Part shown: positions 34,448 through 47,221 of the stretch, piece by piece | How positions within the stretch are numbered: the stretch's first letter is position 1 | Layout of the letters: every line of letters starts with the position of its first letter | DNA from: Pseudisothecium myosuroides | Lineage: Eukaryota; Streptophyta; Bryopsida; Hypnales; Lembophyllaceae | DNA length: 64,000 nt | Assembly: GCA_951799445.1 (NCBI GenBank) | Contig: OX637287.1 | Coordinates: 32,692,224-32,756,223 of the forward strand | Direction: 5' to 3' | Translations under genes and position numbers: made by a program | Notes under the pieces: model-generated | Told to the model about the DNA's origin: nothing | Seen by the model: the letters and a program-made list of their open reading frames with translations, nothing else | The model's database searches: none

Positions 34448-36937
34448 TGGTTTGTCAATGTTTAACAGCCCACCCAAGGGCTTATTTTTCTTCTAATGTT
34501 GTGCACATGAGTTGAAAATGCTCCCCCATCCTCACACGTTAGCTAGGGATAAAATTCTTGAGTGGGCCTTCCAAAATTAAGCTTGGCACAAAATCCTCCA
34601 GTGATGTTCATCACCCTTTCCATACCCTCCAACTTGAAATTTATTGTTGAGATCTCACCATTTCAACAACTCATTGGACAAGCAATAATGGAGGCATGAA
34701 TAGCAGCCTTGACTTTATGAATAGTATAACACATATTTTTGAGCGTATCGGATATTCTACTTGACAATGGGGACTTGGTAAGTAGAATAAACAAAGAGAT
34801 TTGTGGAGCCATGAGACATTGGCCAGTCAAATTTTTCGTATGTTTATCTTCACTGTGTAGTAGTATAGAGGGATGACATCTATGTGTGTATATATATACA
34901 CAAACATACGCACACATATAAAATTAGAAATCTTGTCAAACATGATATATCCTTAATAACTGAAACATGTCTTCTGTAACTTAAAAATTGATTTTGATTC
35001 ACAAAAGAAATATCACAACGGACATTAAGTCATCAAAAATATGTCACAATGGACATTAAGTCATTAAAGATATGTCGCATTGGACAACATTTCTACTAGT
35101 CAACATTGTTTTTGGTAGGGTACTACACATTCCCTACCAATCATATTATAGACACCTATTGTGCCATTCTAAAAAAATTGCATAATACATAGAATATAAT
35201 TTGCATGTTTTGTCTTCCAATGCATAATTAACATTCAATTCTTACACAATCGCAATCAAGCATTCCAAATTGCAATTTTTTTTAAAACTCCATTTTTGGT
35301 GAGCTGTTTTATTTAGTATTCATGATTTTACTTGATAATTGATTGAAAAACGTTGGTGATGAATTTTAAAATTATGATTGCATAGATATGTAGGAAGCAT
35401 CTATACGCACATTTTTCATGTTAAAAAAATTTCATTAAATAACAAGAATATGAGCTACAATGAAGAGTTTAATGTGAGGTGTTGTATGACCAAGCTTTGT
35501 AAACTAGATTTTGTCAAAGTAATTGTATCATCAGGTCAAAGGTACAAAATTAATCATAGTATAAGGATCAAATAGCAAAATCAAATTACAATTGTTTTTT
35601 ATGGTGTGGCGGTTGTACAAGATTATTGGAATGATACAATAGGGTGCGCATAACATGGTTGCTGCATAATGTACACGTCTGGTACATTTAGTGCAGATTG
35701 CACGCCTCGTTTCACTTGAGCAGCTAAAAATCCATCCAAATACTTTCAATAATTACATAGAACCAATATTTCATTAAAATGGCGGTATTCCACAAACTTC
35801 ACACTTCCACATTTAGACCATGTAGTCTGAAATCTATACATGTCCTAGAAATGAATGGAGAAATGGCATATGGAATACCACCATTTTAATAAAATTTCCC
35901 ATATATATCAGTTCCCACAATGCACAGCAATTCCAAAATATTCAAACTGCTTTACTGAAACCAAGTTTTTTCCATTATGTTCTCAGATATATGAACACAA
36001 GTCAATGCCCTGCCCCAGAATACATCAGTTTGAAGTGACCGATTCACGCTCTGTAGCTCTGAGCTCTCACTCATGTCCCCAGAATTTGACGCTTACTGCA
36101 GAATAAGGCGGAAACTACACATTAAGCATTCATTCCTGAACTGGGTGAACTGTAAGAGCTACTTTATTACGTAGTATATATTATCAGTTGGTCAGTTGGT
36201 CAATTTTTAGTCACCAGAACCAGTGAAGACCATTTCAAGAGTTATTCAAAGAATCAATATTATTGAACAAAAAGAAGACAATCCCTATATGACCAGTTCA
36301 AAACTGTTAAAAAGAATCAGGAGATCCAAAAAATCCATTGTCTTTAGTTCTTCAAACAAGCACTTCAACACCAAATTACATTACTCGACGAAAGGAAACA
36401 TAAATCCATTGCAACTAGCTGGATTATTTTTTCCACCTGAGTTTCAACTAGCTGGATCCTTATTACATTCGACAGACATCTTTGACCATCGATCGATAGA
36501 CCCTGGAGCCTTCCCTTGCATGTCCAAAGATCTCATGAAGCCTTATTATTGACCCCAAAGCTTTCACTGCTCCCTAGGTCTGACTTCGCTATGCTATCCA
36601 TGGGCCAACTCTCATAAGTAGCCATGAGGAAAACACAAAATTAGCTTAATTGAACGACAACAAACTGAGATACGATTCCTACGACATTAGCACATTACTC
36701 ATCAATCGAATCGACATACTTGTCAATATTTTCTACCGCATTAGATGCAACAGCGTTATTACGATGAATCCGATCCCCTTCCAGCTAGCTTACGAAGTAT
36801 CCAGAATTTCCAAGTGCATGTTGCTCAATCTACTGATGTTGCTCGCTGATCATCTTCACGTACTGGTACGTGTTGCGAGAGGATCTTGGAATTCAAAAAC
36901 CTGGCCAAAAGAGACTGATCGAGATTCAGTAAGTCCG
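34448..36937. other. Intergenic region between repeats and AG-peptide gene 2
   Basis: No supported gene. It contains about 2.5 tandem copies of a 34-bp unit around ACATTAAGTCAT (about 35005-35095) and an inverted pair TTAAAATGGCGGTATTCCA / TGGAATACCACCATTTTAA (35775-35891) that may bound a 120-bp MITE. The last few hundred bases should include the 3' UTR of the minus-strand AG-peptide gene. Confidence 0.5.
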
Positions 36938-37189
36938 CTAAGGCGGCCCAAGTAAATTTATGAGATCTCCGGAGACGCGCGTATCCGGGCCTTCGCTAGG
37001 AGAACCAACACTGGGAGCATAAGCCAGAGGCGATCCTGCAGGAGCAGAAGCTGGTGCAGACACAAGCTCATAGCCTCGCATGTAAGGAGCAGGCGCAGGC
37101 AAGCTTTGAGCACTCACTTGCACAGAAGTCATGCACACACAAAGTAACACCATCACCCCCATCACTGCCACCATCTGCTGCTTCGCCAT
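36938..37189 (-). CDS. Arabinogalactan-type secreted peptide 2 (83 aa precursor)
   Basis: This intronless frame is on the minus strand and starts MAKQQMVAVMGVMVLLCVCM, closely matching the N-terminus of AG-peptide 1. Residues 1-27 form a signal peptide ending VSA, before QSLPAPAP. The mature part is rich in P, A and S (APASAPAGSP, SPSEGP), so hydroxyproline O-glycosylation is expected, with secretion to the wall. The C-terminus (DTRVSGDLINLLGPP) is unlike gene 1 and gives no clear GPI signal. The pair is convergent: gene 1 reads toward it from 7.2 kb away, with the miRNA-like hairpin and several transposons between. An inverted duplication followed by divergence of the tail is the simplest history. 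Confidence 0.75.
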   Translation of the reverse strand: MAKQQMVAVMGVMVLLCVCMTSVQVSAQSLPAPAPYMRGYELVSAPASAPAGSPLAYAPSVGSPSEGPDTRVSGDLINLLGPP

Positions 37190-37708
37190 CTTGAAATAAT
37201 GCTGATCTCGATCGATCGGTTAAAGCTTTCTGAAAATTATCGAAGGCTCCGATCACCCACCACAGCTAGTAATGGTTTGAACAATCCAATCTAGGTCACT
37301 CACTGAAGACAATGGTGCGTAGCTTGCACTGAAATCTGCAAACTATTTCTAGCTTGTATCCCTTGGTGCTAGCTTCCACTGAACTCTGTTCTTGTTCCGG
37401 TACGTGTTACGACAATCTATTGATCCATTGCAAAATCTACTAGACAAATTAATTGTAGTGAAGCTGACTGACGGATCGATCGATCGATCAGGTGTCGACT
37501 GATTGATGAGAACGAAGCTTTCCTGGTTGTGAGATATATACTGTACATCGATGGCTGCATGATTGGACGCGGTTACCGTAATGCCTGGCTTTGGGAGTGG
37601 ATATATGTGAGTTGGCCTAGTTAGCCGGACGGACTGGATCTTCTGATTACTCTTACAGTTCGAGGTAGGCAGATTCAATCATGGTAGCCTGCAGAATATG
37701 CAACACAA

Positions 37709-37716
37709 TTTTATAG
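37709..37716 (-). promoter_or_regulatory. Possible TATA box of AG-peptide gene 2
   Basis: The minus strand reads CTATAAAA here, about 520 bp before the start codon. This would give a long leader, as also seen at gene 1. Weakly supported. Confidence 0.3.
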
Positions 37717-38641
37717 TGTTACTGTCGGACTTCCATGCACTGGTCGATACACTAGCTGTCTCAGATCATTTGAATATGAATTGAATGCACGACAATTTCA
37801 ATTCAGAGGTAATGTCTAGTCTCCATTCACCACACAGAGGTTCCATTCATCTATACAAATGAGCTTTGAGCCTTCCAATTCCCTACAACAGTGTAGCTCA
37901 GGGTGTTTTTTTTAGGCAATTAAATGCCCAATTTCCTCAAAAAAAAAATGTCCAGCTTCAAGCCTATAGAAAAAAAAGGGGGCAAATGTGTTAAAAAATG
38001 CCAGACTGAAATGATGGCCATGCACACTATTGCCACAATGCTTCCAAAACCTCATTTCATCCATTGTGCAGAGCCAACGAATACAAAAATTGCACACAAA
38101 AATTATATATTCATAATTGCATACTCTAAATTAGCCTCCTTCAATTCAAACCCCTAGAATGAAGGAGCCACAAAACTCAGAACCTTCTTTCTTTGGAGCC
38201 ACATAACCATTTGTCCGAAAACCAAAAAAAAAAACCTGGTGTAGCTAGAAACTTGCGCCTTCTTGCACATTTCTTTTCAATTTGTGTTAAACTAAAAATC
38301 AGTTGTGAAAAACTATATGTCAGTAGATTAAGAGTTTCCACACTTAATTAACCCAAATCAAAGTTCACCTGTATGCCTGGTCAACTGTAGCTCTAATGAA
38401 CTGTAACTATGGTTAATGGAACCTCTACTTCATTTCAGATCACCTATTGCTGCGTTCAGATGTTTAGGAAGGAACAGTGGCCATGGCACAATAACTGCTG
38501 ATGTAGCCTATAGTAAATGTATGATGAAGTTGGCTTGATCCAGAAATTGCACATTGTGGTTGCAGCCTGGCGATGGCTTCGACGAATGTAGGGACTGTGA
38601 GGCCTGTTTTGAAAGGTTGATGTGCACAGTGGACACCACAT
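37717..38641. other. Intergenic region upstream of AG-peptide gene 2
   Basis: No gene supported. Ordinary AT-rich DNA. Confidence 0.5.
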
Positions 38642-38972
38642 AAGGTAGGAGGTCCTTAAATGGAGCGGGCATTAAAATGGAGCCCTAACTGAAATGTAAA
38701 CGGTTTGTACATGTTATTTTTTCACAGCCTCCATCAATGTACAGACTGTGTACATTGTAGCTAGGGCACCATTTTAGAGCCCTATGCCATTTCAACTTCA
38801 AAAAATTTTAACTAATTCAAAAAAGCATGAAAAAAAATATGAAATGACTTGGGTTAGATGTCAGTTCAATCTGTTTTTCAAGGAAAATTGACTGAAAAAA
38901 ATTACAAGATATTTCACCTCCTCAAAATTCAGTTCCAGCCCTTAAATGCTCCATTATAGGACCTCCTACCTT
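38642..38972. mobile_element. AAGGTAGGAGG-family MITE, copy 1 (331 bp)
   Basis: Perfect termini AAGGTAGGAGGTCC at both ends in inverted orientation, with further subterminal similarity (AAATGGAGC and AAATGCTCC). The target may be TA. A second copy in the opposite orientation is at 45504-45818, and a lone CCTCCTACCTTA end lies at 48304-48315. Confidence 0.8.
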
Positions 38973-41488
38973 ACATATATTTATCTACAAATATGTTTCA
39001 CCATACCATATATCACCTCCCTTGCAAACGGCGCTCATTGTCCCAACATTCGGACCGACCGAAACCTCCGTTAGGAGACCATTCCAGCTCACACATGCTC
39101 TTGGCTTTGACCGAGTTCATGAGGACGGTGAGGTCACATTACTGTGGAATTAAGTACTGTAGGTGAAGTGAAGGTACAGTAGTGCCTTGTTATGAGAAAT
39201 AACTTGCTCAACCATGGGAGTGGCAAGGATCTGGTGCATGTTAGGTTCGCTTTAAGTACTGCACATTTGGGACCAAGCAAAGGAAATCTGAAAGAATCCG
39301 AGCACTCCACCTCATTGCCCAGGCTGGACTATTTCTAAGCTCCAACTTGGGCCGCTTGGCTGATGACCAGTTAGTGATGAGAGAGCTCCAAACTTTTGGG
39401 TTTCTCAGCTTGACTGTGTCTTTGCCATGTTTCACTGGGACACTGTGAAAATACACGTGAATTTATTCAAAAACTGTAAAATTACTCGTAGAAGATGGTT
39501 CTTACCTGAGTGTGGTGAAGGACGTGGCCATCATGACCAAGGTTGTCACCGAAATATTTCAATTGATTATGGACCAATAGGTACATTCTTTGTTACTAAG
39601 AACTTACAATTAACAATGAAGTCATCCACCGGACCTTTCGGGACCGCAACATCCTTACAAGGTTGATCATCAAAAGGTTGTAGTAAACAAGGCAAGAAGT
39701 GGTTCACATCTGGTGACAATTTTGAGGAACTTTTTTGGATTTAACATCTCCATTTTCGTGAGCCTCTAATCCATCTCCACTACATCCATCTTTCTTTTTT
39801 ATGTGCCTTTTGTGGTTGAACCTTCTTAACCCTATAAAGTCGTTGTGGATACTAGCAACTATTTCAAAGTAAGTAAACCTCATAAAGTATGTACCATTTA
39901 TGTTGTGCAACTTCTCAACAATTGGCATCTTGAATGTGATTAATTAATTACCATTAGATTGTTTTAAGAGTGTTAATAAGCATAAGACCAACAAAAAAAT
40001 ATAATAACTAAAAGGAACTAATGCTAATTGTGATATTTCAATGTCTTTCTATTTTTCGACAAATAAGTCCTAACTTCATTGTAAAGAGTTGGTTGTAAGG
40101 CTATACAATTAACCACTTAAATAGTAAGTTAAATTAAAAAAATGTAAATAATTTGAACTAAATCATTATTTCAAGAAAATCAATAGGTTCTCATGAAGGT
40201 TGGACGTTTTTTAGCCAATTATAGCCTAGTTGGTATTAGGTTGCTAGTAGAGTTCCTTTCTTCTAGGATTTTGATATAAGTTGTTTAGAATTTTTTTGAA
40301 ATAACAATAATAATCAAGGAGAATCTTGAAATTTATTTTTAAATGTTCAAAACAAACCATACATTATAATCTTTCAAGATTTAGAAATGACACTTGAAGT
40401 AATTATTGACCAATTTATTTTAAAAATAAGCAAGCTTTTTAATAAGTTTAGATTTGACAAATTAGTCTAGATTTATTTTTTATTTGATTAAATTAATGTT
40501 TTTTCTTTCATTAAATTAATATTCAAAATTATAATTAAATTATTTTATATCTCTTTCAAGTATTGTATCGAATGTAGGCTTTCTAAAAAGCATGGAATGA
40601 TGCATGAGTAATATTAAAGGTGGAAATTTGCCAGTACCTAGTAAATTCAATTTTTAGTTGATTTAGTTATTTTTGAAGGCCTCTATAATGGTGAAAGTAG
40701 TTTTTTGGTAAGTTTTTATCTTTATCTTTTATAACCATTTCTTAATTATTCATTAATTAAATCATTTTTGAATAAATAAATACAATATTTATTCCTAATG
40801 TCTTTATTTATTGCACACTTTTGTACCAAAAATTTTACAAATCAATTTAATTTTCACAATTAAAGAGACATACTTGGTCACTAATCACCTTTTTATAAGT
40901 TATAGCCTTTGATGCTTTAGATCTATTAGAATAATTTAATAAACATAATTTGCCTATTTGGTTGTCAAAATGCCAACATTTTTATTGGGCAACAAAAATT
41001 GAATGAAGTTTCTAACAATTGATAGGAAAGTTAAAAGAGTATTGATAAAAGTATATGTTTTATTTTTTTATAAATTAAAAAATAAATACTTGTATCTATA
41101 ATCTCATATTTAATCCAATGAATTCTTGAAACTTTATGCATTTTAGCTTCATGGAGAAATTTTGGCCTCCAAATCACTAGAAAATTGGAGCACTCTTGAA
41201 GAAACTTAAAATGGCTGAAATTTGAAGAGCTTTCAAATTTGATTTTTTTAAAAGTCAACGAAACATCAATTGGAGAGATGAAGATTAGTGGTCCTAAAAA
41301 AAGGATCTTACAAAAGGGCTTCAAGTGTAAGCAATTTTCTTCAAAATTAAATAAATATTCAGTGCATTTTGGAAATTTTTAAACAATGCAGTTTGTTCAA
41401 ATTAATATAATAAATTTGTTATAATTGCAATTTATGTCAATACTGATTTTTAATATTGATTACAAAATACACATTGTCATTTGTGTAT
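38973..41488. other. AT-rich intergenic region before the polygalacturonase relic
   Basis: No gene recognised. 39990-41300 is strongly AT-rich with runs of A and T. Upstream exons of the polygalacturonase relic might be hidden in the last part but I could not identify them. Confidence 0.5.
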
Positions 41489-43187
41489 TACAAGCTATAA
41501 GTTTTGACAAATGTGACAATTGCACAATTAGTGGTGTTAAGTTTGTTAACAGTCCACAAATTCACTTTGAATTTTTACATTCAAATAATAGTTTAATAGC
41601 TTCAATTACCATCTATACACCTAGAAAGAATCTATTACTAATGGAATTCACATCCCCAAATCCACCTTTAAATTGATGTAAAAAATTCTTTTGTTGAAAC
41701 AAGCATACTCAATTTTTTTGAAATTATCATGTGTTGATAGTAAATGTAATTTTAGCATATTTATTACTAACCAATGCAATTGGATTGTCGTTAATTAATA
41801 GTCTAGCTGAGGTAGGTATAACTAGTCTCTTTTTCAGAATTACAAAATATATTGTCTCTAACCATTTATTTTGGAGAATTTTTTTATACATGTCATTTGG
41901 CATTATTGCATAGTAATATAATTATGTTGTGTTCAAAATCTATTTTGTATTATAAAATTTGATCTCTAAGCACAAAGAAATGACCATAATTGTTATTATA
42001 TTTACATTGCAGGTGATGATTATGTTTTAATTGTACTATGTTGTCATGATATTAAAAGTCATGAATATATATTATAGAACAAGATATTGAGGTATGAGGT
42101 ATTTTTTTTAAGTGTTTGTATGAAATTATTTGATTGATTATTATTCTTATTTATTCATAAACATCACTAGTCTATTTTTTACTTTTTTTAATACATAAGA
42201 TATGGATTGAATTTATAGCATTAGTAGTTTGGGAAAGGATAGAGGAAAGATTGAAGTATCTAATGTGGATATTGGAAATTTGTATTTTAGAAGATACATC
42301 TAATGATTTGAGCATCAAATCATGGTCAGTACATGTATATTTTTAATCTTTATCTTCATTTTTTAAATATTCTAAATGTTTTTAAATTTTTTTTTTAAAA
42401 ATCATAAAGAATTTTCTAAATAAAAGATTACTTTAAAATTCTTTGTATAAATGATGCAATTAATCATGATACTTTGTGGCTAATGTGGGATGTAATGTGC
42501 ATATCAAGGGAGAAAAAGGATATGCAAGAGATATTACATGTTCAAACATTATAATGAAAAATGTTGAAAATTGAATTATCATTGATTAAGATTATTGTCC
42601 TTATACATCACATTTAGTAGCACACATTGTCATTGCCTTGGCTCTAGAGTAGATGATATAAAATATTCTACACCTAACAACCTTCATGCCCACTTGCTCG
42701 ATCATCACATTGAGCCTCCACTTGTCTACTTAGCTATTGATGAAGTACTATTGGATGTGGAATATTCTACATCATCTATTGTAGAGCCAAGGCAATGACA
42801 ATGCATGCTACTTAATGTTATATACCCAAAAAGAATGTGAAGATTCACTGCGTAAAAGAAACTGGAATTCATTTATTTGTCATAATTTGATATTTCTACT
42901 ATATCTTAAAGTTTAAATATCAATCCTTAACAAATTCATATACTATTTAATTGTTCTTTCAATGAACATGTGTGAAGGTTAGTAATATTATTTATGATCA
43001 TATTATAAGAACTTCTACAAATGAAGAAGCTATAACATTTTATTGTAGTGAAATTGTACAATGTAAAGGAATTACCGTAAACAACGTGCAACTCAAACAC
43101 TCCCAATCTGAAAAAGACATTGCATCACATTGCATAAGTGCTCATAGCATTGCCAACATAAACCTACTGAACCTTCTAGTTGTTTAA
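41489..43187 (+). pseudogene. Polygalacturonase (GH28) pseudogene
   Basis: Fragments in correct order match plant polygalacturonases, which hydrolyse pectin in cell walls. At 41489-41660 the frame reads LQAISFDKCDNCTISGVKFV and NSPQIHF, then shifts frame at the expected SPNTDGIHI motif (here S-I-T-N-G-I-H-I in another frame). Near 42013 G-D-D-Y-V-L-I replaces the catalytic GDDCVSI. Near 42228 S-L-G-K-D-R-G-K precedes VSNV. At 42505-42600 K-G-E-K-G-Y-A-R-D-I-T and I-I-M-K-N-V-E-N precede two in-frame stops within the I-I-I-D-x-x-Y-C motif. At 42972-43187 comes the C-terminal VSNI...GTS-like part. Frameshift, stops and a MITE (42617-42811) show it is dead. The N-terminal part was not found. Confidence 0.75.
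42617..42811. mobile_element. PIF/Harbinger-like MITE in the polygalacturonase pseudogene (195 bp)
   Basis: Long inverted termini (GTAGCA, two variable bases, CATTGTCATTGCCTTGG, and on into an AATATTCTACA-type block, nearly 60 bp) are flanked by TTA on both sides (42614-42616 and 42812-42814). The left flank is coding sequence of the pseudogene, so the insertion point is exact. The subterminal block GATGTAGAATATTCCACATC resembles the ends of the giant palindrome. Confidence 0.8.
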
Positions 43188-45503
43188 ATAAGTAGATTCA
43201 TTATCAAAATATTTATTAGCCTTGGGTTGAAGGAGATGAGGCTTTGTATTGCAAGAAGCTGTCATGAAGAAGTTTGAATAGCTATCTTACTTGAAAAGCA
43301 TGTCAATACAATAGGGAGATATCATGTTGTAGAGTAGTTGTTTTAATAGTTGGATGGTGAATTTATTTTTTAAATACACATTGTATTGTTCAGGGAGTTT
43401 ATTGTCAGACAAAAGATTCACTATATGTTCAACAAAAGTTTTATTAATGAGCTTATTTTTGCACTAGCAATTTTGAGCATCCTATAAATATATAAATTTG
43501 TCATTCTACCTCTCAATAATAGACAGTTTCAAATTACTTATAAATTATTGAATACATTTTATGGCAATGCTATGGTACAATTTGTTTTTGTTTTTGTGTT
43601 TTTGACAACTTTAAAATTTCAACTATATTTGCGGTCTAGAATCAAAATAAAAGCACACTTCATTTTAACATATACAAGTATATGGTTCCAAACACTTGCT
43701 TTGTACATTCTATATTTGTAATGGAAATTAAGCAAAAAAAACATTGTGCTGTCAATGTTTCATGAAATAGTGTGTGCACCATTCTATTTGAAACATGTCT
43801 AGACTTTAAAGATTAGTTAAATCAGAAGAAATCTAGAACTTCAAAGTTGTAATCAAATTATTCAGAGATATATTCACCCCAAAATAGTTGTCAAGTCAAA
43901 GAAATTGCTTGAGGTTGCCCTTAATACTTCTGTACCTGAAAATAAGATGCTCATTTATCAAGCACCCTTTGTTATTCATAAGAAAATTGTGACATTTATT
44001 ATTGGTATTTTATACTGTAACCAATATTTTTCTAATTTGTAAGGTGTTGGTTTTTTTGGTTTTTGTTAGATTTCTCACGGTTTGTAAATTTTTGTCAAAT
44101 TGAACTTTCATAGAGACTAATTGTAAAATTAGAAAAAATTAGTGTGTGATTGAATTTCACTTCATGCATGAAACTTATTGAGTACTTAAACTATATCTCT
44201 AATATTTGAAAATTATTGAAATGAAATTAAAGATGTTTTTTTAATGATTGAGCATTGTGTTCCTATTTCATTCTATACATGAGAATATTGCAATAATGGT
44301 AGTTCATGTACTTGTCCAATAAATTCATCTTTGTTGTAACAAATTGCGACATCAATACTAGAACAAACCCATAGACATATATATGAATTAAAATTGCTCT
44401 ATTGGTTATTGTCCTAGGTTTCCCATTTAGATTAATTAATTAGTTTGAGGCACAAGGGTGACACAACATATTAAAGTTATATCCCATAAGGATTGTCATC
44501 TCTATTGGGATTTCATTTAGTATGATTAGTTGTTTTTTAAATCATCTATATGATTTTTATAGGTAATTGATAGCCATAAATTCACCTAAATATTGCTATT
44601 TTGGAGATTATTTAATTAATGAAAATACGAAAAGATAATGCTTTGGTTAATCCTAACACATCATGCAAGTTACAGTGGAAATCATCATTTTTGATATTAT
44701 GTGAATCATTTGCTTAAAAAAAAACCAAAACACTCATGGAGATTGAACTACCCTGCAAGACCTCCCCTTTTCATACAAAGTTCCAAGGATGAACATATGT
44801 ACTTTTGTCTTACTAAGAAAGATTTTTTTATCATCCATTCAATACTTAGTGTCACAGAGACAATGTTAATTTAGTTTTCTGAAGTGGAGTTTGATCATTT
44901 CCCAATGAGAAATAATATATGTTTGTAACCCTATAATATAAGTGTCCAAATTAAATTGAAAATTCACTTTATGAGCTTATATTTGATTTTAGCAACTTAC
45001 ACTTTTTTTGATTAAAAATGTAGAGTTAGAGTTTTTTTTGTGATACATTTTTTGTATCTTGATAAATTTGTCTTTCTCTTCATACATTTGAGTTTCCTAA
45101 ATGATTTACTTCAATCAAGTCTAATAGACTTGGAAAACTTGGAAGTCTACACTTTGATTACTTAGGCTCAAAAGGCACTGCAGAAAGCAATCTTTACTAG
45201 AGTGATGAAGCTATTTACATCTATGGAAATGTATGAAACCTATAATATATGGATGGAATTTTATTTATTCATCCAAAAGAATGTACATTCATCCAAAATG
45301 AAATGATGTTAGAGTTAATCGTAAAGTATGTGCAAGGCCGCACCAGGAGCCGGAGTTCGGGAAAAACACACGACCAAACTCGCAGGAGCACCCAAACTCA
45401 GGTCTGATGAAGTTTGGTGCTGTGTTTCTTTTGTACCATTCTTAGTTTAAACCTTCCTCTGACACTTGACTACAAACACAGGACAAACTTTACAATAAAC
45501 TCG
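43188..45503. other. AT-rich intergenic region
   Basis: No supported gene, RNA or transposon end. Short GC-richer islet near 45330-45440. Confidence 0.5.
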
Positions 45504-45818
45504 AAGGTAGGAGGTCCAGAAATGGAGCATCTAGGTGTTGAAACTGAATTTTGGGGAGGTAAAACATCTTGAAATATTTTTCAGTAAATTTTCCTTGAAA
45601 GACAAGTGGAATTGAAATCTAACCCAAGTTGTTTCATATTTTTTGGACCTTTCTGAAATTAATTACAAATTTTTGAAGTTGGAAAAAAGTGGTCATTTGT
45701 GGTCATTAAAATGGACCACCTCCTGAAATGTGCATAGGTGGTACATTGAAGAAAACAAAATGTACCTCTGAGTCATGTTCCATTTTAATGCCCGCTCCGT
45801 TTTACAGCCTCCTACCTT
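45504..45818. mobile_element. AAGGTAGGAGG-family MITE, copy 2 (315 bp)
   Basis: The ends are AAGGTAGGAGGTCC and inverted AAGGTAGGAGGCTG. The interior is a clear relative of 38642-38972 in reverse orientation (for example GCATTAAAATGGA versus TCCATTTTAATGC). Confidence 0.75.
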
Positions 45819-46432
45819 ATTGTCCCAAGCTTTTGTAGCATTTTGCAATTTCATCCACTGAAAAAGAAATAGTACCTTGTCAAATATCCCCCAAAATATT
45901 TTGCATGGCTTTTTAGCGAAAATTTGCTCCAAAAAGAACCCCACACTGGAAGAACATCAGCATCTCGTTTTCTCCTGTCAATTGTCCTTTGTAATATCCT
46001 CTGTGGATAGAGCCACAGTACTAGCCCTCATCTTTCCCCTTTTTATCCCACAATAGTGGCGTTGCCTGGCACCTGTAAAGATTTATTTTTTTATTTTTAA
46101 TAAATTTTTAAAAAAAGGCTACAATGAGACACAAGGATTTCATTTGCATGGATTTCATTTGAATGGGCCCAAAAGAGTCCTTGAACTTCAGTGCCAATGC
46201 ATTCGTACTATCAATGGTACTCACTGACCTGAGTTGGTGCCAACCTCTCTCCACCAATCTTTGTCTGCTCCCTTGGGATTGGAGTACGCTCAGGTCTTGG
46301 GTTTTGGGTTTTTTTGGGTTTGGGTTTTGGGGAGGTTTAGGGTTTAAGGTAGCCTGTCCATATTCTGTCCGTGCTCTAAGAACTGTCCACTCTATTGAAC
46401 CTTGAATTGTCTATATTCTGTCTATGCTCTAA

Positions 46433-46909
46433 GGGCCGCTTCACATTATACCTGAAGGTCAAGAGTCCGTTGATTTCCACTAATCAAGGCGACCCAAACT
46501 ATGGTCGAGAGTTCGTCGAATTTTTTTCAGAAAAATGTCAAAAATGACAAGATCGCAGCCGTTAGATTAGACCTACTTCCCTTCAATGACCAATGCCACC
46601 CTTTTATTCCCTTTGTACCCTTCATATTCCTTGTTTAATGAGAAGAGCATGTGCTGTGATTTTTTTTCCAAGGCCATTTTGGACTCCTTTCTCATGTTTT
46701 TTTTTAATCTTTTACTTGAAAAAATCGACATATGGATGAGGTTTGGACTTTGGGCTTGGCCTTTGGAGGCTTCACACTATGGCCAGCCAGAGGCTCCAAT
46801 TCCTAAATTTTAGAGCCTATTTATTGCCCATTTCTTTGGACTCTCACCAAAGTTTGGACTCTCACTTCCACGAACTCTCAACTTGGTCGTCCATAGTGTG
46901 AAGCGGCCC
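46433..46909. mobile_element. PIF/Harbinger-like MITE with GGGCCGCTTCACA ends (477 bp)
   Basis: Inverted ends GGGCCGCTTCACA-yTATrs are flanked by TAA on both sides (46430-46432 and 46910-46912). The flank TAAGAACTGYCCAYTCTATT also occurs just before the element at about 46377-46397, evidence of a short duplication around the site. Non-coding. Confidence 0.75.
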
Positions 46910-47221
46910 TAAGAACTGCCCATTCTATTGAACCTTGAATTGTTACCAACAACAATGAAAATAGTCTAGTGATGAATTGGTGCCAATTTGGGATTTCGTT
47001 TATAGGTGGTTGGGGATTCAATTTGATTTGAAAGTAAACAAAATTTCAATGTAAGAAATGTAGAGTTATGAGTGGTCGGAAACTTTGTGCCATTATGGGC
47101 AATTACATATACCATGTTCTAGTTGAAGGTTTGCATGCTTGCCTTCATTTTGGGATTCCATGAGCACCACTAATAGACAATTGTTTGACATGAGTAATGG
47201 TGGCATCTACGGCGTTGGTCA

